A stretch of 64,000 bases of DNA, taken from Agarophyton chilense. Taxonomy: Eukaryota; Rhodophyta; Florideophyceae; Gracilariales; Gracilariaceae. Position numbers and translations under genes: made by a program. The DNA lies in NCBI GenBank assembly GCA_030374765.1, contig JARGXX010000105.1, forward strand, positions 1,116,001 to 1,180,000. Reading direction: 5' to 3'. Below, piece by piece: positions 32,630 to 42,468 of the stretch. Position 1 is the first letter of the stretch. Every line of letters begins with the position of its first letter. The notes beneath the pieces were generated by a model. That model ran no database searches, was not told the DNA's origin, and saw nothing but the letters and a program-made list of their open reading frames with translations.

Positions 32630-34390
32630 ATGGTTCCGCTGCAAAGCTCTGAAACTGCTTCGCGAAGCGCCACTGCATCCGTTTCTGAAACGGATGCCTC
32701 CAATCCGTCCGCTGTCACCTCCAATCCGTCCGCTATCACCCCCAATCCGTCCGCCGTCACCTCCAATCCGTCCGCTGTCACCTCCAAGCCGCAATCGATC
32801 GCACCCGCTTCGCCTCGAGCACCGCCCCAACAGGACAAGCAACGGAAGCCGGCGCATCCCTCATCCTCCGCACCAGCTCCATCTCGCGCGCAACCCTCGG
32901 AAAACACCGCCCAACGCACACTCAATGCTACCCTGGAGGCTGCTCTGGGGGATGCCCAGGTTTCTGTGTACCATGCAAAGTCGCCATATGCATTTCATGA
33001 CGTCGAAGACGCCCTTCTGGACGCGCATTCTGTCAAAAAGCAGAGGAAGGCGCACAGGCGATTTAAAATTGCATTATTTGCGTGGGAGTCTTTGCATTCT
33101 ATTGCCGTCGGGGGCGTTGCACCTCATTTAACCGAGCTTGCTGCAGGTTTGGAACGTCGTGGACATGAAGTGCACGCCTTTGTTCGAACTGGAGCTGGAC
33201 AGCCGTCATACGAACGTATTGATGGTGTTCATTTACATCGTATAGCTTTTGAACTTTCTCCAGATTTTGTACAGGAGGTTACAAACATGTGCAATGCCAT
33301 GGTTCACTTCATGTTGGAAACTGAGGCCTTTATGAATGTTCAGTTTGATATCTGTCATGCACATGATTGGCTCGCAGCACCGGCTCTCATCAACATTAAG
33401 AGGAACCACAATCGCCGATGCGTTTTCACGGTGCACTCTACTGAGTTTGGTCGATGCGGAAACAACATCTATGGCGGACAATCTGAACGAATTCGAAACA
33501 TTGAAGCGGAAGCGGTTGGCCTTGCGGACAAAGTTATTGGCGTTTCTGGAGTACTGTGTGACGAGATTAAGGGCCATTACAGCTTTGACTGGGACAAGCT
33601 TCGATGTGTCTACAATGGGATCAACTGTTTGCGATATGATGGCAATCTGTGGGATCCTGCCGAAGTACGTGAAAAGTATGGTGTGGGTCCTATGGATCCT
33701 ATGGTTTTATTCGTGGGTCGAATGGCCACACAGAAAGGCCCTGATATTCTAGTTGAAGCTATTCCGAATATTCTGGCCGCCCGCCCTGACGCCAAATTCG
33801 TGTTAGTTGGCGACGGCTACATGAAGCAAGGTTTGATCGCACGAGTGCACGAATTGGGCGTTGAGGGGTCTGTGTGTTTCACTGGAAGTATGACGGGCCA
33901 GAATCTTGTCGATATTTTCAAAGCTACTGATTTGGTTGCCATTCCAAGCCGCAATGAACCGTTCGGAATTGTTACACTGGAGGCTTGGGCTTCTAACAAG
34001 CCTGTGGTTGTGACAAAGAGCGGGGGACCCAGAGAGTTTGTGTGGCATGACAATGACGGGTATTTGGTCGACACAAGTGCTGAAGGTATGGCCTGGGGCA
34101 TTTGCAACGCCTTTAACAACTTTGAGCATATGCGTTACATGGGAGAGAGAGGACGCGTAAAGGCCGCGTATCAGTTCTCGTGGGACAATATTGCTGAGAA
34201 TACGAACAACGTTTATGATGAACTTCTGCCTGATCATCCCGGACACCCCGACCCCAGTGGCGAAACTCTTAAGGTTATAGATGGTGCTATCGGCTCCAAG
34301 GATGACGTGAGGAGCGTTAAGAGCTCTGCTGCCGCGACCGTGCCAAAGGTGTCGGCGAAAAAGGTGGAACAGCATATTACGGATGTGTAG
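32630..34390 (+). CDS. Glycosyltransferase of GT4/GT5 type (glycogen synthase-like)
   Basis: GT-B fold glycosyltransferase, 586 residues, with no introns. The N-terminal domain begins KIALFAWESLHSIAVGG..PHLTELAAGLERRGHEV, which is the nucleotide-sugar enzyme start of archaeal-type glycogen synthases and related GT4 enzymes. Then come HAHDWLAAPAL and, in the C-terminal domain, VGRMATQKGPD and the donor-binding E-x7-E motif in EPFGIVTLE. The best guess is an alpha-glucan or sugar-transfer enzyme using an NDP-sugar; the exact acceptor is unknown. The first 110 residues are low-complexity (Ser, Pro, Ala) and include about five copies of a SNPSAVT unit, the DNA of which is a tandem repeat. ATG 32630 (GACAATGG) is chosen; the frame is open further upstream to a GTG at 32279 without good coding character. 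Convergent with the Helitron-like gene. Confidence 0.88.
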   Translation: MVPLQSSETASRSATASVSETDASNPSAVTSNPSAITPNPSAVTSNPSAVTSKPQSIAPASPRAPPQQDKQRKPAHPSSSAPAPSRAQPSENTAQRTLNATLEAALGDAQVSVYHAKSPYAFHDVEDALLDAHSVKKQRKAHRRFKIALFAWESLHSIAVGGVAPHLTELAAGLERRGHEVHAFVRTGAGQPSYERIDGVHLHRIAFELSPDFVQEVTNMCNAMVHFMLETEAFMNVQFDICHAHDWLAAPALINIKRNHNRRCVFTVHSTEFGRCGNNIYGGQSERIRNIEAEAVGLADKVIGVSGVLCDEIKGHYSFDWDKLRCVYNGINCLRYDGNLWDPAEVREKYGVGPMDPMVLFVGRMATQKGPDILVEAIPNILAARPDAKFVLVGDGYMKQGLIARVHELGVEGSVCFTGSMTGQNLVDIFKATDLVAIPSRNEPFGIVTLEAWASNKPVVVTKSGGPREFVWHDNDGYLVDTSAEGMAWGICNAFNNFEHMRYMGERGRVKAAYQFSWDNIAENTNNVYDELLPDHPGHPDPSGETLKVIDGAIGSKDDVRSVKSSAAATVPKVSAKKVEQHITDV

Positions 34391-34433
34391 GTCGTTTTGT
34401 CTGTGAACTTATCCCCTACATGTTAGTCTAATC

Positions 34434-34546
34434 TTGTTTGTGGTTTTCAAGATGGGGAACGATCATGGTAGTATATACATGTATTTTGTTTGTGGTTTTC
34501 AAAGTGGGGAACGATCATGGTAATAGTATATAGTGTACATGTATCT
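34434..34546 (+). repeat. Tandem duplication in shared 3' region
   Basis: Two copies (34434-34485 and 34486-34546) of a segment starting TTGTTTGTGGTTTTCAA and containing GGGGAACGATCATGGTA. They lie in the 3' flank of the glycosyltransferase and run up to the stop of the convergent Helitron-like ORF. Confidence 0.8.
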
Positions 34547-35505
34547 TATGCGCGGTAGATTTCGTTGGGCGATTTAGCTTTACGTGACGAGTGGCTCCGA
34601 TCCGTGCTTTGCACGGTGTTGTCTGTGAAAACCTGCATTTGTAGCGTTATATTCGTGTTGCACTGCACACATCTACCTTGACCGCGTGAGTGCACACGTG
34701 TCGCTTGCACGAATATTCCTCCGCCTGCGGGGACCGAGAGAAATGCCGGCTGGCGTTCGGGAGCAGGCAGAAGAGGGCCCATGAAGTGATAGATCTGTCC
34801 TTGCATAGTAACAGTAGGGTTAAAGCGAGAGTTGGTGCGGCCCCGGTTGACCCAGTTGGCTTTGACTGAAGCCATGGATAGCACTGTATTGTATGCCCGG
34901 ATCTCTTTTCGGAAGTGGGTAGCCCGAGGTCCAGTGTCAGTGAAGAGCTGGCGATGTAGAGGAGGGGGATGGGGAAGCAGAGGAAAGAACCGGGCGCCCT
35001 TGTTGCAGCAGGTTCCGAAAAGAGGGTTGGTGATCGAGCAACTGACAATACGCTCATCTCGAAAGTGCAACGCATTGCAGAAGCGACACGGAACATCCAT
35101 GGGGCCAAGGTCAAGATATAAAGAGGATTTTTCTTCGGGCTCATCAAACAATCGGCGGGCCACTTGCTGAGAGTTGCTAACAGAATGCAGCCGGTGTTGT
35201 CGATCAAGAGTGCGCTCTTGGCTTCTAGACTGGCGCATTGCTACTCTGTTGGCTTCGTTTCTTTCAAACTGGGTAGGAGTGTCTTCCAAAGCCCGGCTTT
35301 CGCGCATTGCATATCTATTGGCCTCTTGTGTTATCAGACGGTGGGCTTCGGTTTGTCGTACGCGCCGAATTCTAGCGCGTTCTCGGTTGCGACGCCTGCG
35401 TTCTTCGGCGTGTTCTGAAGTTTCAGCTCTTCGTCGTACAGCAGCAGGCTCGCACTGTTGTTTTCTGCGAGCTTCGGCTGCATCAGTTGAAGGTACGGTC
35501 GGCAT
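34546..35505 (-). CDS. Helitron-type N-terminal protein without Rep/helicase
   Basis: About 319 residues from the ATG at 35505 (the frame opens at a GTG at 35547). The N-terminal third is an Arg/Glu-rich helical region with repeated RE.NR.AMR.SR-like units, as in eukaryotic Helitron proteins. It is followed by the zinc-binding region that precedes the Rep domain: CRFCNALHFRDE, CC, PPPLHRQLF, FRKEIRAYN, and QGQIYHFMGPLLP. Instead of continuing into the HUH endonuclease and Pif1 helicase, the protein ends after about 60 more residues with a CVQC pair. No Rep HUH motif or helicase motif occurs nearby. It is either a truncated Helitron or a separate captured gene; the frame is intact. Confidence 0.7.
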   Translation of the reverse strand: MPTVPSTDAAEARRKQQCEPAAVRRRAETSEHAEERRRRNRERARIRRVRQTEAHRLITQEANRYAMRESRALEDTPTQFERNEANRVAMRQSRSQERTLDRQHRLHSVSNSQQVARRLFDEPEEKSSLYLDLGPMDVPCRFCNALHFRDERIVSCSITNPLFGTCCNKGARFFPLLPHPPPLHRQLFTDTGPRATHFRKEIRAYNTVLSMASVKANWVNRGRTNSRFNPTVTMQGQIYHFMGPLLPAPERQPAFLSVPAGGGIFVQATRVHSRGQGRCVQCNTNITLQMQVFTDNTVQSTDRSHSSRKAKSPNEIYRA

Positions 35506-35650
35506 GATAGCGTCAAAAGACCACGTTGGTGCCTGTGGGCGTCTCACCGCGTCCCCATCTAAATTTTCCCTAGCACCGAAAGCTTGCGCAGGTGTGTGTT
35601 AGTAGTGAGCGCGCAATGAGGCGTCATTGCAGTCATACGCGGTGTGTGAG

Positions 35651-35800
35651 AAACCCTGCTCTTGCACTCGTCCTGGAGCGGGGTGGGAAACCCTGCTCTT
35701 GGACTCGTTCCGGAGCGGGGTGGAAAAACCCTGCTCTTGGAGCTGTCCCGGAGGAGGGTAGAAAACCCTGCTCTTGAAGTTGTCCCGGAGCAAGGTGTGC
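35651..35800 (+). repeat. Minisatellite, four units of 37-38 bp
   Basis: Units start at 35651, 35688, 35726 and 35763, each beginning AAACCCTGCTCTTG and containing a CC(T/C)GGAG..GGGT segment. It lies upstream of the Helitron-like gene. Confidence 0.9.
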
Positions 35801-35803
35801 AAC

Positions 35804-35903
35804 GGCACGCGATTGGTCAAATGTTCTACACGTGTCATGCTCAGCACTGTACTTCCGCCCAGCCCAGTGCCACGGCACGCTATTGGTCATCTGTTACACG
35901 TGT
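35804..35903. promoter_or_regulatory. Duplicated CCAAT plus CACGTG module
   Basis: Two copies (35804-35835 and 35874-35903) of GGCACGC.ATTGGTCA..TGTT..ACACGTGT. Each has an inverted CCAAT box and a palindromic ACACGTGT. About 300-400 bp upstream of the Helitron-like gene start, so a promoter role is plausible. Confidence 0.5.
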
Positions 35904-35976
35904 GTCGCCGTTGACGAATCCCATGCCGTGGCACTCTTGTTCCGCGGCCAAGTGGCCCATTTGTACCACACGCAGC

Positions 35977-35977
<1 letters not shown>

Positions 35978-36008
<31 letters not shown>
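35978..36008. repeat. (AC)n microsatellite
   Basis: About 15 uninterrupted AC dinucleotides. Confidence 0.95.
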
Positions 36009-36012
<4 letters not shown>

Positions 36013-37492
36013 TGTGCTTTAGTAGTTAGAGATAACGCTTTGTATTTTGTTATTTTATTTCGCGTAGTAAATGTCACATCAACTTGTGGGTATGGAAACG
36101 AGCGAATCCTTGTCCTTTTTGCTCGACTGTGGTTGATACCGCTGTACCCTTCGTATGTGGTCGTGGAAAAGAAAAAAAGTCCGCGCCAACTCCGATGGGA
36201 GCCCAGCGCTGACCTGGTGTGCTTCGCTGGTCGAAGGTTGACCTGACCCCGCTGAGCAACTTTTTTTTCTGGTTTGAGCGTCTGCTTTATGATGCGTTGT
36301 ATACCCAAGGGTACATACAACCATTTTAGTTTGCGGTTAAAAACTATCAAGCGATGTGATTCGATGCACAGAATTTATTCTGGCGTTTTGCAACATCGAG
36401 CGCCTGAAAAAGTAATGCGGCAGGTTATGTCGCTGGTCACACTAAGGGGTTGGGGGGAAAAGCGGGAATCCGTGTAATTATCAGAGCTTACGATGAGCAC
36501 AGCAGGCAGGCACATCTGGGTTTTTTCATGGATTGTGATGACAACCGATAACTCCTAGTAGAAACAGCGGCCAGATCTAGCTAGCGGCTCCTGGCCGTGC
36601 GTTCTCTCTCTACACAACATGGAAAAAATACGGTAAAGATCTGCATTGGGACTTGGCAGAACTCGAAAATAGTTGTGTTGTTCCAATTGTCATGTTGTGC
36701 ATGACGCAGCTGCAGCGCGCTGAACATGAATATTTATCGAAGATATATGACTTCAACATGAGACTCTTCAGAGTGTACGGAGATGTCCTACGTTCGCGGC
36801 CAGATACCCGCCGGTCCAAGTTCGATGTATTCTTTCACCTCCGTTCGCTCAGAAAGTATAGCTGTTTCTAACCTAATTCCAATCGTGTTGCGGATTGCGC
36901 TCACGTGCAGCAGCCAATCTCCCACCTTCATGGCATTGTGAGATCATTTCTCACAGTCACAAGCTTTCCTATGCGATTGGCGACAGGTTCGTGCGGACCA
37001 GCAGCAAACACATTGCGAGCTTCGACGAAAAGCAAGTCAGTGACTGCACGATTGCGCATTGATTTCACAAAATTTCGAAAGCCGCAACCTGCCATGCTAA
37101 AAAAATCTCCGCGCCAGCAAAACATTCGTATTCCCAATAGCTCCCAGCTGCATGCATCAGAATCGTTCATCTCGCTTGCATCCATCCATCCCATCGCTCA
37201 ATTAGATACCCATTCCTGTGCACCTCCTTCACCGCTCAACATACTGTCAACGAGCAATATAGTCTCCGTTCCCTCACAGTGCGCGTGGCGTGCTCGCTGT
37301 GCAGCACCTTCCGATCCCTTCACGCGAGGCTTTGGCCCCACGTCGTTGCCAATTTCGTCTGCAGTCGCCGAAAACTCGTGCGTTCTCTCACCGTGGCTTC
37401 CGGCTGGCACATCTGCTCATGCTCTCCCTCGGGGTGAAGACGCTCGCTAGACAGGGTCGGAATTTTTCTGCTTTGCAAATCGCTAAAGCCTT
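36009..37492. other. Intergenic region upstream of MYB gene
   Basis: No recognisable gene. ORFs such as 36905-37450 have no known domain, and their Ser/Pro/Thr-rich composition fits a pyrimidine-rich leader. The last part is the likely 5' untranslated region and promoter of the MYB gene. Confidence 0.5.
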
Positions 37493-39931
37493 ATGGCCGA
37501 CCGTAACGCAGAACCAAGTAGCACTTCTGCACCAGATGCCCCGTCTCCAATTTCTAAAAATGAGGCAAAAGATGAACCGCAATACCAAGATGCCTCCGGT
37601 GAATCTTCTCAAAACAACACGTCGCAAGTACGCATTTCCGTCCTGGAGGCCATAGCAAACCACCAGAAGCAACGTATTTCCGAGTTGGAGCGCACCTTGG
37701 AGAAGAAAAGAGCCACCATACAGCGTCTCTCCGCCACCCCACCACTCCCTCATCCTACAATCCCGATGGTTCCCGCTGCTGCAATGCCTACAGTGCCGAC
37801 AATCCCAACAAGTGCTCAAGTTCCTCCAGCTCCATCAAGCTCCCCACAGGTAGACCCAGCGCCCACCTCGGGGGGTGCAACAGTAAGCTCACAAGCACCA
37901 ACCCCGTCAGCCTCTCAACCGCAGCCCTCGGCATCGACCGGTGCAACCAATCATGTCATGACAGCGCCTATGCTCGGGTTTCCTCCACATTCCCATGTTC
38001 CTCCATATCCTTTTATGTTTCCCCCTCCTGATCCGTGTTTTGCCGCTCAATACATGGGGGTTATGCCTCCTGCAGTCCTCCATCCTGCCCAAGCCCTCAA
38101 TGCACAACTTCCAAGCCAAACTAATCCACGAGATAAGGGAAACGACAGTCAAGAACAGAAGCAAAGCAGATATTGGACTCCCGATGAACATGAGCGATTT
38201 CTGGCCGGCATGAAAGCATGTGGACCAAAAAATTACCTGCAGATATCTGAGTACGTCGGCACTCGAAATGCTAAACAAGTTCGCACGCACGCACAAAAGT
38301 ATCAAAAGAGGTTGGAACGCGAGGATGCGAAGCGACGAAGTGATATGCGCCACGGAAGGGTAAGTAAAGCTGACCCCACGGACTCTGTCGCAGAAGATGC
38401 AGCAGCAGCAGTCAAGGCAGCTGCTGCTGCAGCAATATGCGGAAAGGTTCCTGGTACCACTTCGGCAGCTGTGAAAGATTCGGACTCAGCAGGAACGCCC
38501 GCTGGTCCAAGTAGCTCTTCGAGTGGGAAGCAATTCCATTCATCACATCAGCACTCGCAGGGTGCCAGTAGTGGTGATGGAAGCATAAGCGTGAATACGG
38601 CTTCGGTGCAGCACGCAGACACTAACGGGACGAAGAATCGCTCAGCAGCAATGGCTGCTATAGCGGCAGAAGCAAAAGCGCTTGGACATGGGGTATTACC
38701 TCTGGAGGCAATAAATATTTCATCCCACTCATATCAAATCGCTTCACAGCCGACCATGGTGAACAAGAACACCGGAAGCGTAGAAGACGAGAAAGAATCG
38801 AAAAACAGCAGACACACAAGGGACGTGGATCAAACTGCTACGCGTATTGGTTGTGAACACTCAGCATCCATGGATCAAAAGGGCTACATATCAAAATCAA
38901 AGCAGAAGCAATACGAGTGTCCTGAAACCACGGAGACTTCTCGCCATGAAATTGCGGATCTTCCAACAGCTGGCGAGAGTATGAACAACAACACACGAAA
39001 AACTTGCACAGAAACAAGTCTTCAAGGCGATAACGGTGGCGTTGGCGTTGGAAAAGAGACGAACAAAGCCGATTTGCTACCGAAAGAGGCGATGGACAAC
39101 AACACGGAGACAGAGGAAGATATTGTGAGCACCGGTAGATGTTGCAAGGATGTAGCGAAGACAGGACAAGATCCGCTTCTATCGCGGATGACCGAAGCAG
39201 GAAACAAACAGGACGATTCTGAAAAGCTAACAGCTGGTTCTGTTGTACATACAAAACTAACAAATACAACTGCAAAACGTGTGAACATCGTGGAGGGGAT
39301 GGCTTCCGAAACGGATGGCGGGATGAGTGCGGTGAAGCTTGAACCAGAACGAATTGGTAGTTGTACTAACTTAGGAGAGAAAAGCAATGCACGAGCTGTT
39401 AGCAATACAGTTGGTAACGAAGGCAGCGGCGGCACTAGACCGGCGGAAGTGACATCACTCGATTCCGTCGAAGAACGAAGGGAAGGGAAGTCTCACGAGG
39501 TGGCCAAAGTAGATGCGGAATCAAAGAAGTTGCATCAAAGCCAGGAAGAGAAAGACAGGGCTAAGAAAGGAGGCAGTACCGGAGAAGTGAAGCGGAATTC
39601 AGATGACGACAGGAAACAGAGCGTTGAAAAAGATGCACGACGGCGAGGTCACGGAGCACATGAAGAGGGCGACTTTGAAGACGAGCTAAAAAGGCTTGCC
39701 ACAGGGGACGAAGGAGGCACGGCTTTAGAGGTAGATGGGAACCACAATGTGTGTGGGGCAGATAATAAAAAACGCGTTCGAGACGCAGAGGAAACTGGGA
39801 TGCACAAGCGGGCGAGGAAGGACGATGGGGTCGGGCGGAAGGTGGAGTCCGCGTCCGACAGGGACGGTGGCACTCGGCGGCCTTCGGAGACAAATGGTGG
39901 AACCAGCACAGCGGCGACGAAGCTAACATAG
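37493..39931 (+). CDS. MYB-like transcription factor, SHAQKYF class
   Basis: 812 residues, one exon. A coiled coil (about 50-80, RISELERTLEKKRATIQRL) precedes a Pro/Ala/Ser/Gln-rich stretch. A single MYB/SANT repeat lies at about 222-272 (RYWTPDEHERFLAGMKACG, NYLQISEYVGTRNAKQV) and ends in RTHAQKYQKRL, a variant of the SHAQKYF motif of plant 1R-MYB proteins. It therefore probably binds DNA and acts in the nucleus. The remaining 540 residues are low-complexity and charged, with poly-Ala (AAAAVKAAAAAA) and many Lys/Glu blocks and no further domain. ATG 37493 follows a leader with no nearer in-frame start. The target genes are unknown. Confidence 0.88.
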   Translation: MADRNAEPSSTSAPDAPSPISKNEAKDEPQYQDASGESSQNNTSQVRISVLEAIANHQKQRISELERTLEKKRATIQRLSATPPLPHPTIPMVPAAAMPTVPTIPTSAQVPPAPSSSPQVDPAPTSGGATVSSQAPTPSASQPQPSASTGATNHVMTAPMLGFPPHSHVPPYPFMFPPPDPCFAAQYMGVMPPAVLHPAQALNAQLPSQTNPRDKGNDSQEQKQSRYWTPDEHERFLAGMKACGPKNYLQISEYVGTRNAKQVRTHAQKYQKRLEREDAKRRSDMRHGRVSKADPTDSVAEDAAAAVKAAAAAAICGKVPGTTSAAVKDSDSAGTPAGPSSSSSGKQFHSSHQHSQGASSGDGSISVNTASVQHADTNGTKNRSAAMAAIAAEAKALGHGVLPLEAINISSHSYQIASQPTMVNKNTGSVEDEKESKNSRHTRDVDQTATRIGCEHSASMDQKGYISKSKQKQYECPETTETSRHEIADLPTAGESMNNNTRKTCTETSLQGDNGGVGVGKETNKADLLPKEAMDNNTETEEDIVSTGRCCKDVAKTGQDPLLSRMTEAGNKQDDSEKLTAGSVVHTKLTNTTAKRVNIVEGMASETDGGMSAVKLEPERIGSCTNLGEKSNARAVSNTVGNEGSGGTRPAEVTSLDSVEERREGKSHEVAKVDAESKKLHQSQEEKDRAKKGGSTGEVKRNSDDDRKQSVEKDARRRGHGAHEEGDFEDELKRLATGDEGGTALEVDGNHNVCGADNKKRVRDAEETGMHKRARKDDGVGRKVESASDRDGGTRRPSETNGGTSTAATKLT

Positions 39932-40166
39932 CACACTGTGCAAAGAGGGGGCGGGTTTGGAGGCGGTGAGAGTTGCATGGCGCTTGGCGCAGCCAATGGT
40001 AGCGCGGCATGTGAGGCAGGTTGCAAATTATGCATGCCCATTGGATACACGTGGAATCTCAGTCGTACGCACCGCGCTGTATCGATGTGTGCAAAATGCA
40101 CTCGTTGGATGCGTTCTGCCCCTGTTTACGAAGGTAGTGACAGCTGCCCGCCTTTCATAGCTTCCG

Positions 40167-41315
40167 TCATGGAATCACCATCACGTGGAGGGATTCGTCT
40201 TTCTGACGGCAGCGGAAATTCTGCTTCTTTCTTTTCATTGTGTCGCTCACCAGCGCGAGTAAACTCTCTTCCACAAAGTAGATGCCTTCGACGTTGCAGA
40301 ACTCCACTTCACACTCGTTTGATCGCGGAAAGTCGTAAATTCTCCCGTCACTGATTTGTACGCTGTCAGCCAATACAGACACTCTTCCTATATAAACTGC
40401 CGCGTTTTCTTGCGAGCTAATTGCAATCTTTGATCTGTTCCATATCGTCATTGCTGAGTAATCTTGAAAATCGATCGCGCGTGGTAACGCTATCACGTTT
40501 ACAGTCTCGAATATGCACCGATTGCCAGTGTATTTGCGCTCCATTACTATGATGCGACCGTTGCCGCTTCGTCTTCCCTTTGCACCGCCCCTGCAATAAT
40601 TTCCTTCGCAGAGCGCTAGGAGGAGAGACCGAGATGTCGCGCTTGTGATCACAAAAGCACCTTCAAATCCCTTATTCATGTGAGTGAATTTGAAGTCGCT
40701 GTCACATTGTTCTTTGACTATCACTTCGTTGTCGCTAAACCTGATGTCTACTATTTGTGAACGAATGGTTCCGTCTTGCATTTTCACGGTCTCTCGACCT
40801 ACCAGAAATGAGTCAGAAGTTTCATTGTATGCCAAGTATTCGAAATCGCTTTGACCTGTTTTCGCACCGTTCCAGGTTAATAAAGCGTCTGGTTTGGGAC
40901 TCATGTGACTGCTGAAGTTTCCAAGGGTGTGCGTCGTTCGTGATATCATATATGAATTATCGAATACTGTGTAGATCCCGTCTCCGTTGGGATGGCCTGT
41001 TATATCTGACGCTTCGTATACTTTGAGTCTTGATTGCCCGAACAAATTGGCGAACGCTTGGTTGCGTACTAGCTTTAAAGTGTTTTTCTTAAAGCGTTTT
41101 GAATAGCAGTCCATCTGATGACCGTTCGGCTTCCTGTCCCGGACTTTTCGTACCTGTTCATTCATTTGAATGTTTTGGTGCGAAGATAACAGAATGTCTG
41201 TAAACAAACCGATTATTAATAGGAAGGATGTCCTGAGCACCAGAAAACTTGTTCGTTTCCCGCTGCGATTGACGCAGCTGGAGCGCAGAAGCGGACTTCC
41301 CTCGCGTTGCTTCAT
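40167..41315 (-). CDS. Type II membrane protein, unknown lumenal domain
   Basis: 382 residues. A short basic N-terminus is followed by one hydrophobic segment (about 24-44, FLVLRTSFLLIIGLFTDILL), which fits a signal anchor of a Golgi or secretory protein. The large C-terminal part has many short beta-like segments, scattered N-glycosylation sequons (NFSS, NETS, NRSK) and several Cys, and could be a beta-propeller; phrases such as GIYTVFDNSYMISRTTHTLG and DFEYLAYNETSDSFLVGRE suggest repeated blades. I recognise no enzyme family. The ATG at 41315 has no upstream in-frame alternative in the sequence shown. No introns. Confidence 0.7.
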   Translation of the reverse strand: MKQREGSPLLRSSCVNRSGKRTSFLVLRTSFLLIIGLFTDILLSSHQNIQMNEQVRKVRDRKPNGHQMDCYSKRFKKNTLKLVRNQAFANLFGQSRLKVYEASDITGHPNGDGIYTVFDNSYMISRTTHTLGNFSSHMSPKPDALLTWNGAKTGQSDFEYLAYNETSDSFLVGRETVKMQDGTIRSQIVDIRFSDNEVIVKEQCDSDFKFTHMNKGFEGAFVITSATSRSLLLALCEGNYCRGGAKGRRSGNGRIIVMERKYTGNRCIFETVNVIALPRAIDFQDYSAMTIWNRSKIAISSQENAAVYIGRVSVLADSVQISDGRIYDFPRSNECEVEFCNVEGIYFVEESLLALVSDTMKRKKQNFRCRQKDESLHVMVIP

Positions 41316-42468
41316 GAGAGAACTTAATTTCTTGGATTACGATGCAAACGAAGATGGAATCGGCAGTGCGTTCAGCAGCTGAACTTTGGCTGTTGTTTTG
41401 GCGTGCACCATACTGCTGGGGCACTTTTCGCTGCGGTTCGCTTTAAATCGTATCATTGGACAGAGCTATCAGAATTTTGTGAACTGGAAGACGAACGAGA
41501 CATTTTTGAAGTCATCAGTGGACAGCATTTACGAGTAAGCAAAATCTGGGCCCCACGTTGAATTAAACGACAGATATACGAAGATTTGTACATGCGCGTC
41601 GTTCTGACAGAATGCAAGATCTTGCTTTTTGGAACGTTACAGACGTTTGGATGCACCGTGTGCTGAGCTGTGAAACACATTGTGATAATCGTTTTTCTGA
41701 GACAATACTGTATCTATGTATCTCTTTCAGCAGAAACGTTCTGTACAAACAAACCTTCGTGGTAATGGTTAGCAATTGCCAACCTACAGACATGTTCCAC
41801 ATATTTCATTGGTACTTGATAGAACTTTGATTGGGCAAGATAATCTTCTTACAGTAATTTTCAGAAACTTGCGTGCTCGTCTCTTTCCTGAACAGCACGA
41901 GCACTCGACATGTCTTTATTTCGCTACTCTCTAGACATTCTGCAGATCCTGTAGGGACGAGACTAGTTTTCGTATAGGGGGGAAGATCCACCCGGCACTT
42001 GACAGGTCGCGCTTACTTCAATCCATGAGGCAATTGCGGGTCTGCGTTTCATTTCTACAAGGCCAGCCACGGTTCACTAACTTCCTTCTTTCTCCATGTA
42101 CGCAGATTATTTCATAATTGAATCAGTGCAAAACGAAGGCTTCAAAATGGTGCATCGGCGTCGCGGAGAATTGATAGGACAAAATGTTCATCAAATGGGA
42201 ACTGCCAGGGTTGGCAAGGCCTCATCTTTCCTCTTTTTGGACTGATGACCATGGCTTGTGTTTCAGTATCAGCTTCCCTACACACCTCAACTCTGAGGAG
42301 AGCTCATGACTATCGTTTCGAACATGGGCACCCTTTAACTGGGCGCCTCATCTACAACTGGAAGGTAAACATTGTAAAATATTTCTTACGGATGGTCTTC
42401 CCCTGGCGTGCTTCAGTAAATGCTTTATCACCAAAAAAAACTTGGGGATGAGTTTGCCATGATGTACT
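41316..42468. other. Intergenic region, no gene seen
   Basis: About 1.15 kb. Short ORFs on both strands (for example 41612-41830 plus, 41563-41802 minus) are each other's shadows and show no recognisable product. Confidence 0.5.

Noticed and set aside
32271..33131. 286-codon plus-strand ORF rich in Pro, Arg and His
   Set aside because: Out-of-frame shadow of the glycosyltransferase N-terminal low-complexity region.
35651..35800. Regular repeats considered as a CRISPR array
   Set aside because: Units are contiguous and diverged without spacers, in a eukaryotic context with no cas genes; it is a minisatellite.
36905..37450. 181-codon ORF upstream of the MYB gene
   Set aside because: No domain, Ser/Pro/Ala-rich as expected of a pyrimidine-rich leader. 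It runs to 43 bp before the MYB start; kept as intergenic.
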